Shown: positions 57,867-64,000 of the stretch, piece by piece
Layout: each line of letters starts with the position of its first letter
Position numbering within the stretch: position 1 is the stretch's first letter
NCBI RefSeq assembly: GCF_028737195.1
Contig: NZ_JAQZAJ010000004.1
Location: forward strand, 62,001-126,000
DNA from: Pseudovibrio exalbescens
GTDB lineage: Bacteria; Pseudomonadota; Alphaproteobacteria; Rhizobiales; Stappiaceae
Length of the DNA stretch: 64,000 nt
Direction of reading: 5' to 3'
Program-made: the position numbers and the translations under genes
Notes under the pieces: model-generated
Seen by the model: the letters and a program-made list of their open reading frames with translations, nothing else
What the model was told of the DNA's origin: nothing
Database searches by the model: none

Positions 57867-60800
57867 TCACGCGTCTATGGGGTCGGCGCGCTCATGTGGC
57901 GCATGAGGAACGCTTGAAGGTGTCTCCAGTGTTCCAGGCTCGACAGCCGGAAAGGATGGCTCTTTGGTCTTGCCCCAGATCAGGCGGCGTATGTCTTCTC
58001 CAATGGAAAGAAGAACCGGGATCAGGATCAAGGTGATCAGCGTGGCAAAGATTTCGCCATAGGCCAAAGACACAGCCGCTGGGATCAGGTAGCGCGCTTG
58101 CTCCGAGGTTTCGCTCATGAGTGGGATCAGGCCAACCACCGTGGTGGCTGTGGTCAGGAAAATTGCCTGAAACCGGTCTACCCCACAGCGGAACGTGGCA
58201 TCCTCGTGAGACATGCCCTCCTCTCGGGATTGGAGATAGAACGTCATCATCACCAGGGAGTCATTCACGACCACGCCGATCAGAGCCAGAACACCGAAGA
58301 ACGACAGCAGCGAGAACGGCAGGTCCATGATGCCATGGCCAATGACCGCCCCAACGAAACCAAAGGGCACCACCGACATGATGAGCAAGGGTTTCCAGTA
58401 GGATTTCAGCGGCACTGCAATCAAGATGTAGATCAGAAGCCCGGCGATGATGAAGGCGCGCAGCAACCCGCCTTTCATTTCTCCAATGTCTTCCAGCTCA
58501 CCGCTTTGCTTCAGCTCAACGCCCGGATATTTGGCCTCGATCTCCGCAGCAAACGCGCCGAACAGCGCTTGCCCGAGTTCTTCCGGGGGCACCACTTCAC
58601 GGTTTACATCCGCCGAGATCAGCGAGATCTGAGAGGAATTGCGCCGGGTGATTTCATTGTTGACATAGCGGGCTTCTACATCTGCCACAGCCTGCAGCGG
58701 AATCCATGTGCCGTCGGCACTCTTGAGGCGCAGCTGCAGAAGGTCCTCAATGGTGTTGCGGGCTTCCAGGACGGAGCGCACCACCACACGAACTTCCGAG
58801 GTGCCTCGTTGAATGCGCTGTGCTTCACCCCCGCCGAAGGCATAGCCAATCTGGCTGGCGAGGCGTTCCGAAGAGAACCCGAGATGCCGTGCTTCTGGCT
58901 TCAGGCGCAGGCGCAGTTCCGGCTGGCCAGAGTTGAATGTGTCGCGCACATTGCTCACACCTTTGAAGCTGGCAAGCTTATCTCGCACTTCAGCTGAGGC
59001 GGCTCGCAACAGCTCAGCATTTTCGCCAAGCAAGCGAATTTCAAAGCCGCCGCTGAACTCTTCAAAACCGGAGAACGAGATTTCAGAGATGCCCTCCAAC
59101 TGGCCAACCCGCTGTTCCCAAGCCTCCATGATGTCGCGGGTGGTTAGGTCTGGGCGCTGTTCGGAAGGAATAAGCTCCATGTACAGGGAGGCGTTTGCAG
59201 CCCCGCTCATGTAAGTGAAAAGGTGCTCAATGGGTTGTTTGTTCTGCGGAACGCGCTGTGCAAACTCTTCGTTCAGTTCCAGCGCTGCTTGTTCGATGAT
59301 CTCCACGTTCTTGCGTGTCAGCTGCACCGGTGCGCGGGAGTCCATCTCCATGCTCACTGAAACAATCTGCCCCGGTACATTGGGGAAGAAGGTGGACTTG
59401 ATCTGCCCGGTTGCCATCAAGCCGAAGACAAAGGTAGCAACGGCAAAGAACAGCACCAGCACGGCGTAGCGATTTGCCAGAGCAACCTTGAGAACCGGTG
59501 CGTAGATCTTGTCGCGAAACCCGAACAGCCCGGAGCGGAAAAATCGCTGCACATGTCCCCAAAGGCGCGCGGGCAGAGACTTCTTGGTCTCACTGTGAAT
59601 GGAGATATGCGCAAGGTGGGCTGGCAGGATCAGCTTGCTCTCCAGAAGGGAGAAAAGCAGCGCAAGGATCACCGCACCTGCAAAGCTGGCGAGCACCTTG
59701 CCCAAGGGGTTGTCGATGAGCAGCATGGGCGCGAACGCCGCAACAGTGGTCAAGACACCGAACACGGTGGCAATCGACACCCGCTCAACGCCGATTTCCG
59801 TGCCTTTGATGGGATCAGCAAATCGGCGGCGCTGTTCGTGAACGCTTTCACCCACCACCACGGCATCGTCCACCAGAATGCCGAGCACAATGATGAAGCC
59901 AAAGGTGGTGATGTCATTGAGCGAATAGTCGATCCAGCCTGTCGTGGAAACCGCCAGCGCGCCGGCCATGGAAATTGGAATGCCCATGGCCACCCAGAAA
60001 GCGAGCTTCACATTGAGGAAGATCGCCAAGAGCAACGCCACCAGAAACAGGCCCTGCACGGCACTTGAGCTGAGCAGTTGCAACCTGTCAGAGATGTAAG
60101 TGCTGGAATCGCCCCAGATCTCTGCAGTCACGCCCTCCGGCAGTGTGCGGTTGAAGTCCTCAATGATTTCATTTGCTTCTGCCGAAACGTCGAGCAGGTT
60201 GTCCTTGCGTCCAATGAGCACTTCCATGCCAACAGACTGAAGGCCATTGAAGCGGGTTTGAAAGTCTACCTCTTCAAAGCCATCCGTGATTGTTGCCACG
60301 TCGCCGAGGTAGGTGGTGGAGCCATCTGCCCATTCGATGAGCGGGATCTGTCGATAATCCTCTACCGAATAGGCTTGGCTATCTGCGCGCAGGGAAATGT
60401 ATCCCCCTTCCCGGCGCAGCGTGCCGCCCTGAAAATAGAGCGAGCTTTCCTGAATCTTTGCCATCACTTCTGAGATGGTCAGATCCAGCCTCTCGAGCGT
60501 GCCGGGTTTCAGCTCAACAGCAATTTCTTGTCCCTGAAGCCCCCAGTCGTTGACGCGAGATATCTCCTCGCCTGCCAGCAAGCGCAGGCGCAACGAACGC
60601 GCAAGGCTTTGCAACGTTTTGAGGTCCGTCTCACCGTGGATGGAGACATAGAGCGCGGGCACATCGAAATTGTTGGTTTCGATGATCGGGCGGCGGGAAT
60701 CCTTGGGAAGGTCATACACGCCATCCACCTTGAGACGCACGTCATCCAGCAGCTTTTGCAGCTCGTAGCCATTCACCTTTTGAATGCGAATTCTGGAGAA

Positions 60801-61064
60801 GCCCGGTTCAGAGACGGAGCGGATGTTTTTTACGCCCTGCAAGCCTTCTATGGCTTTCTCAATCTTGCGAGTTATCTGCTGGTCAACTTGCTCGGTGTAG
60901 GCGTTGGGCAGCGTGGTCGTCACCACCACCGTGTCCGCAGGGATCTTGGGAAATCCCTCGATGCGCATGGTCATGAGGGAGGTCACCCCCACCACGAGCA
61001 GGAACACCATGAGCAGGTTGGCCGCAACCGGGTTGCGAATAAACCAGTTTGTCAGCGCAGTCAT
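57867..61064 (-). CDS. RND efflux transporter, inner-membrane pump (HAE-1/AcrB-like)
   Basis: 1065-aa resistance-nodulation-division pump. Starts MTALTNWFIRNPVAANLLMV; twelve transmembrane helices in two halves with large periplasmic loops. TM4 proton-relay aspartates are in GILVDDAVVVGESVHE (about 400), and the second-half repeat VVNDSLVMM is present. Porter-domain segments such as GFEEVDFQTRFNG are recognisable. Uses the proton gradient to extrude lipophilic compounds or metals through an outer-membrane partner not encoded here. Three bp after the adaptor gene; regulated with it by the divergent TetR. Confidence 0.95.
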   Translation of the reverse strand: MTALTNWFIRNPVAANLLMVFLLVVGVTSLMTMRIEGFPKIPADTVVVTTTLPNAYTEQVDQQITRKIEKAIEGLQGVKNIRSVSEPGFSRIRIQKVNGYELQKLLDDVRLKVDGVYDLPKDSRRPIIETNNFDVPALYVSIHGETDLKTLQSLARSLRLRLLAGEEISRVNDWGLQGQEIAVELKPGTLERLDLTISEVMAKIQESSLYFQGGTLRREGGYISLRADSQAYSVEDYRQIPLIEWADGSTTYLGDVATITDGFEEVDFQTRFNGLQSVGMEVLIGRKDNLLDVSAEANEIIEDFNRTLPEGVTAEIWGDSSTYISDRLQLLSSSAVQGLFLVALLLAIFLNVKLAFWVAMGIPISMAGALAVSTTGWIDYSLNDITTFGFIIVLGILVDDAVVVGESVHEQRRRFADPIKGTEIGVERVSIATVFGVLTTVAAFAPMLLIDNPLGKVLASFAGAVILALLFSLLESKLILPAHLAHISIHSETKKSLPARLWGHVQRFFRSGLFGFRDKIYAPVLKVALANRYAVLVLFFAVATFVFGLMATGQIKSTFFPNVPGQIVSVSMEMDSRAPVQLTRKNVEIIEQAALELNEEFAQRVPQNKQPIEHLFTYMSGAANASLYMELIPSEQRPDLTTRDIMEAWEQRVGQLEGISEISFSGFEEFSGGFEIRLLGENAELLRAASAEVRDKLASFKGVSNVRDTFNSGQPELRLRLKPEARHLGFSSERLASQIGYAFGGGEAQRIQRGTSEVRVVVRSVLEARNTIEDLLQLRLKSADGTWIPLQAVADVEARYVNNEITRRNSSQISLISADVNREVVPPEELGQALFGAFAAEIEAKYPGVELKQSGELEDIGEMKGGLLRAFIIAGLLIYILIAVPLKSYWKPLLIMSVVPFGFVGAVIGHGIMDLPFSLLSFFGVLALIGVVVNDSLVMMTFYLQSREEGMSHEDATFRCGVDRFQAIFLTTATTVVGLIPLMSETSEQARYLIPAAVSLAYGEIFATLITLILIPVLLSIGEDIRRLIWGKTKEPSFPAVEPGTLETPSSVPHAPHERADPIDA

Positions 61065-61067
61065 GGG

Positions 61068-62201
61068 TTAGCGCTCCTCAAGAACAGGCTTGACCTTCTG
61101 GCCCGGCAGGTAAGCAGCCATTGGCATGACCAGAACACGCAAGGAGCCCTCTTCCACCAGATTTTCAGGTGGGCGTACCACCACATGGCCGTCGTTACGG
61201 AACAGCGCGCGGGCTTCAAACCGGCGCAAGAGGTCGTTTTCGTCGGCATACCAGACAAAGCCATTTGGGGTTAGCGCGCTCTCCGGTATTTCCAGTGTGT
61301 TGTCGACCGCCTGTCCCGGCAGAGCGACGGTTACAAACTGGCCCGGCAATGCCCCTTGGTTTTCGGTGCCGTCCACTTCCAGAAACAGTTGATACCGGCG
61401 GCTTTCCCGATCCAGAAACCCACCTCCGCTCTGCACGGTCGCTGTTCCGATAAACGCACCGCTCTCATCCAGAATGCGGGCACGGCTGTCGCTCCAACGT
61501 TTGTCAAGCAGCGCCCATTGGCGCGCGTCCAGAGAAACATGGATGTCGAGTTGGCTGTCATCCAGAAGCGTGAACAGGGTGTCCCCTGCCGATACGCTCT
61601 GGCCGATGCTCACAGAACGGCTGGTGATGATGCCATCAAACGGGGCGGTAATCGTCGTGGAGTCCACATCATATTGCGCCGAAGCAACGCGGCGCTTTGC
61701 TGCTTCTACGGCGCTTTCAGCCACTTGCACCTCAGGAAGGTGTATGGCCATTTCCGGTGGGTTTTCATTGGGACGGCTGGCGCGCCAGTCGTTTTCGGCA
61801 ATGCGGCTCTTGTTGCGCTTTTGGCGCAATGTGAACTCTGCGTTGGCCAACTCGTATTGTGCATTGGCAAGCTCAGCGTTGTAGGGGGCTTGTTCAAGGC
61901 GCACCATCTGCGTGCCCTTGGTCACACGCTTGCCCGCAAGAGCCTGCATTGAGACGCTGCGCACCGTGCCTGAAACGCGTGCCTTGAGGTCAATGGACCA
62001 ACGCGGGTCCACTTCCGCGAACACGGAAACATATCCCTGATGCCGAGTGATGTTTGCGGGCACCACGCTCACAAGTGGCCTGGATTCCTCCTGAGTTTCG
62101 TCCTCAGCTACTTCCGGTTCGTCTTCCTGCATTGAAAGAAATGCCAAGACGCCACCCAACACCATGAAAGCCGCAAGCAGCCACAAGAGACGCTTTGCCA
62201 T
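61068..62201 (-). CDS. RND efflux periplasmic adaptor (membrane fusion protein)
   Basis: 377-aa protein with an N-terminal membrane anchor (about 5-22) rather than a lipoprotein signal. Lipoyl-type half-motifs (VSMQALAGKRVTKGTQMVRLEQAPY and ITAPFDGIITSRSVSIGQSVSAGD), a coiled-coil hairpin between them (about 125-175) and a C-terminal beta barrel. Links the pump to an outer-membrane channel. First gene of the efflux operon; promoter overlaps the inverted repeat at 62315-62361. Confidence 0.93.
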   Translation of the reverse strand: MAKRLLWLLAAFMVLGGVLAFLSMQEDEPEVAEDETQEESRPLVSVVPANITRHQGYVSVFAEVDPRWSIDLKARVSGTVRSVSMQALAGKRVTKGTQMVRLEQAPYNAELANAQYELANAEFTLRQKRNKSRIAENDWRASRPNENPPEMAIHLPEVQVAESAVEAAKRRVASAQYDVDSTTITAPFDGIITSRSVSIGQSVSAGDTLFTLLDDSQLDIHVSLDARQWALLDKRWSDSRARILDESGAFIGTATVQSGGGFLDRESRRYQLFLEVDGTENQGALPGQFVTVALPGQAVDNTLEIPESALTPNGFVWYADENDLLRRFEARALFRNDGHVVVRPPENLVEEGSLRVLVMPMAAYLPGQKVKPVLEER

Positions 62202-62314
62202 TTTTTTCTCCTAGAACCCGATTCTTGCCCCTGTGGAACGGTAGGCGAGCAAATCTGCTCATGAATTGACCTAGACAGTGGTGAGGTGAGTTGTCCTCAG
62301 GGCTTCTAATTTTC

Positions 62315-62361
62315 GAGACATACTTGTATCATAATAACAATATATGATACAAGTATGTCTC
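62315..62361. promoter_or_regulatory. Perfect 18-bp inverted repeat, probable TetR operator
   Basis: GAGACATACTTGTATCAT (62315-62332), 11-bp spacer, ATGATACAAGTATGTCTC (62344-62361): all 18 positions pair. Each arm carries its own ATAC-N2-GTAT symmetry, so two TetR dimers could bind side by side. Lies between the efflux operon and the TetR gene. Confidence 0.9.
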
Positions 62362-62389
62362 ATAAAATTCTCTCGCTCGATAGGCTCCA

Positions 62390-62956
62390 ATGACGCAGCA
62401 GGACAAACGCATCGTACAATCCAGAAATGCCCTCATTAGCGCAGGGCGGCAGTTGTTGCTCAAAAATCCAGGCGCGTCTTTAAGTGAGGTTGCAAAGTTC
62501 GCAGGGGTTGGGCGGGCCACGCTTTATCGGCATTTTGCCACGCGCGATGCGTTGATACTGGCTGTGTTCATTGACTCTCTGGAGGTACTGGCGGCAGAGA
62601 TCGCCGCTTTGGAGGCAACCGGGCAGCGCGGTCGAGAGGCCATCGTGGCCTTGGTTGCAGCGCTCCTGCCAAAGGCTGAACACTTTCGTTTTGTTGGCGT
62701 GCATTGGGATGAACTTGCGCCCAAGGTTCTCAGCGCTCAGGAGCTCGCGGAGCGGGACAAGGAGATGGTTCAGTTCATTGTCGAGGCGCAGGCCGAGGGC
62801 GTCTTGCGCCCGGATCTGCCGCCAGAATGGATCGGATCAACCGTTGATGCATTGCTGTTCACGGCGTGGGAGTTGCGCGCAGGCGGCAAGGTGACCGATG
62901 AACAAGCGCTTCAGATCGTACTGACCACCCTTTTTGAAGGCGTCGGCCCAAGGTAG
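62390..62956 (+). CDS. TetR family transcriptional regulator
   Basis: 188-aa AcrR-type repressor. HTH SLSEVAKFAGVGRATLYRHF (about 31-50) followed by RDALILAVFIDSLE and an all-helical ligand-binding domain. Divergent from the RND operon, with the large inverted repeat between them; expected to repress both and to be released by a pump substrate. A GC-rich hairpin starts right after its stop codon. Confidence 0.93.
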   Translation: MTQQDKRIVQSRNALISAGRQLLLKNPGASLSEVAKFAGVGRATLYRHFATRDALILAVFIDSLEVLAAEIAALEATGQRGREAIVALVAALLPKAEHFRFVGVHWDELAPKVLSAQELAERDKEMVQFIVEAQAEGVLRPDLPPEWIGSTVDALLFTAWELRAGGKVTDEQALQIVLTTLFEGVGPR

Positions 62957-62984
62957 ATGTTCCGGCCCCGCAGGGCCGAAACAT
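62957..62984 (+). terminator. Hairpin directly after the tetR stop codon
   Basis: ATGTTCCGGCCC (62957-62968) / GGGCCGAAACAT (62973-62984), one mismatch. No U-run, so an atypical or factor-assisted terminator. Confidence 0.55.
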
Positions 62985-63647
62985 CCCGGTGGCGTTAATG
63001 AGAGGGTGTTTCAAGCTGGTTTTCAAAGCGCAAACAACTTGGAATGTGTCTTGAGTTTTTGCTCCTGGAAAATTTCTTCTGCTGCAGACCCCTCGCCAAG
63101 GCACCGCTGTCAGGTCGACCGGGGCAGAGACGTCCAGTTCGACTGAAAACAGGTCGGATGAAAAGCGAATGCGCAACGGGTGAAATGGCGGTCTCTGCGC
63201 GTTTCCACGTAGCGTTGAGTGCAGGCTTGGGCCTTTGATGTGATCCTGATTCACTCAAAACAGGTGAACTGCCCACAACAGATGAAAATTATTTGAAATA
63301 TATTAGACCTGTTCAAAGTTGCAGCAGTGAGGTGGGATTGCACTCAGTGCGCGTATTCTCGAACTTGAGTTTTACTTTGGTGGCCCCAGTCGAGGTATTG
63401 GCTCGTGAGATATTAACTAGCGGAACTCACTCGAAAAATCCTGTTCCCTGAAATTTCAGAGGTAGCGTATGGCTCAACAAAACACCTAGATATTGACCCG
63501 CTGTAATTCAGTGGTCATAAAGATTCCCTAAGGTCAGAGTTTCTCCCTAGCAGTGATATATAAGTAGGAAAACGATTGCGCAAACGTTTGTCTGGGGTTT
63601 TAATGCCTCCAACGACACGATTCATGATCTGTTTGGGAGCGGCCCTC
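62985..63647. other. About 660-bp intergenic region before rbsD
   Basis: Frames in 62985-63254 are open on both strands but lack family resemblance and good starts; I do not call a gene. The right half is AT-rich and ends with the CAAACGTTTG operator. Possibly a decayed gene or simply a long promoter region. Confidence 0.4.
63582..63591. promoter_or_regulatory. LacI/RbsR-type operator core CAAACGTTTG
   Basis: Perfect 10-bp palindrome (gCAAACGTTTGt) 57 bp before rbsD, with the AAACGTTT core seen in RbsR and other LacI-family sites. A related half-site, AAACGATTGC, lies just upstream. Confidence 0.7.
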
Positions 63648-64000
63648 ATGAGAAAAAGCGTTCTTCAAAACGCACCTATTTCCGACATCATTTCCCGCAT
63701 GGGCCATGGCGATGGCATCTGCGTGGGTGATGCAGGCCTGCCAATTCCAGCAGGTACCGAGCGGATCGATCTTGCGGTCCGTCGTCACTTGCCTGGCATG
63801 CTTGATGTGGCCGAGACCATTGGTGGTGAGCTTCAGATCGAACGTGTTCTGATCGCGAAAGAAATGGTCGAGCAACAGCCCGACTACCACGCGGAAGTCA
63901 TGGCGTTCATAGCGCGCATTGCGGATGCGCAAGGCACCGACATTGCCGTCGCCACTACTTCCCATGATGATTTCAAGAAAGAAACAGCAAGTTGTAAGGC
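63648..64000 (+). CDS. rbsD: D-ribose pyranase RbsD (partial, 3' end outside window)
   Basis: The open frame from ATG 63648 (gggag upstream) to the window edge encodes about 117 residues of the usual ~139. MRKSVLQNAPISDIISRMGHGDGICVGDAGLPIPAG aligns with E. coli RbsD through the SRLGHTD and CDAGLPIP motifs, including the catalytic His20. RbsD interconverts beta-pyranose and beta-furanose forms of ribose before phosphorylation. It is presumably the first gene of a ribose uptake operon continuing to the right. A minus-strand frame over the same DNA is a shadow. Confidence 0.93.
   Translation, partial: MRKSVLQNAPISDIISRMGHGDGICVGDAGLPIPAGTERIDLAVRRHLPGMLDVAETIGGELQIERVLIAKEMVEQQPDYHAEVMAFIARIADAQGTDIAVATTSHDDFKKETASCK

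Noticed and set aside
62859-63254. 131-aa minus-strand frame downstream of tetR
   Set aside because: Starts and composition are not convincing, it overlaps the tetR 3' end and hairpin, and no family is recognisable.
63600-63965. 121-aa minus-strand frame at the right edge
   Set aside because: Antisense to rbsD, whose plus-strand product is clearly recognisable.
1-64000. CRISPR arrays, insertion sequences, prophage or integrase genes
   Set aside because: No regularly spaced repeats, transposase, integrase or phage structural genes are seen anywhere in the window.

Overview
The window looks like an ordinary chromosomal stretch of a heterotrophic, probably marine, alphaproteobacterium. Base composition is in the mid-50s % GC (judged by eye). 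It carries TRAP carbohydrate-acid uptake, a ugp system, a four-cysteine SoxR, two Cache-type chemoreceptors and many LysR/LacI/ROK regulators. A Hyphomicrobiales/Stappiaceae-type genome (Pseudovibrio/Labrenzia-like) is my best guess, but I cannot prove it from sequence alone. There are no rRNA genes, no convincing tRNA, no IS element and no CRISPR array.

Layout. 1-9.7 kb: a hexuronate module: minus-strand operon dctQ-dctM-GH31-uxuB-uxaC (uxaC runs off the left edge) plus two divergent tandem copies of the TRAP binding protein dctP. 9.8-12 kb: a polysaccharide glycosyltransferase whose 3' end is split off by an 11-bp tandem duplication. 12-24 kb: single metabolic and stress genes with dedicated regulators (dienelactone hydrolase, fasciclin, pdxY, LysR/DJ-1, hydrolase/HxlR, NCS1 permease, siderophore-interacting protein, thioesterase, DUF134 regulator). 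24-30.4 kb: ROK regulator divergent from ugpBAEC-ugpQ-inositol monophosphatase, with a Pho-box-like element. 30.4-32.1 kb: soxR and its probable target, with a near-perfect SoxR box.

32.6-39.6 kb: the most unusual region. It is a ten-gene co-directional cluster with a free-standing adenylation enzyme, a free-standing carrier protein, an ectoine-synthase-like cupin with intact metal ligands but no ectA/ectB, an acyl-CoA-dehydrogenase homologue, a transglutaminase-like enzyme, a DsbA/FrnE protein, a pair of SMR exporters, a nucleoside-deaminase-like protein and an Asp/Glu racemase/maleate-isomerase-like protein. A MarR gene follows. This reads as a small carrier-protein-tethered amino-acid modification pathway with its own export; I know of no described pathway with this gene set.

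40.3-45.8 kb: flavin reductases, a WrbA-like flavodoxin, an ABM monooxygenase and two LysR regulators (electrophile/quinone handling). 45.8-51.7 kb: LacI-controlled ABC importer operon ending in a metallophosphoesterase. 52-57.7 kb: two tandem paralogous chemoreceptors and two paralogous stand-alone globin-sensor domains, one of which has lost the proximal histidine. 57.9-63 kb: RND efflux pump with divergent TetR and a large perfect inverted-repeat operator. 63.6 kb to the end: start of a ribose operon (rbsD, partial) behind a LacI-type operator.
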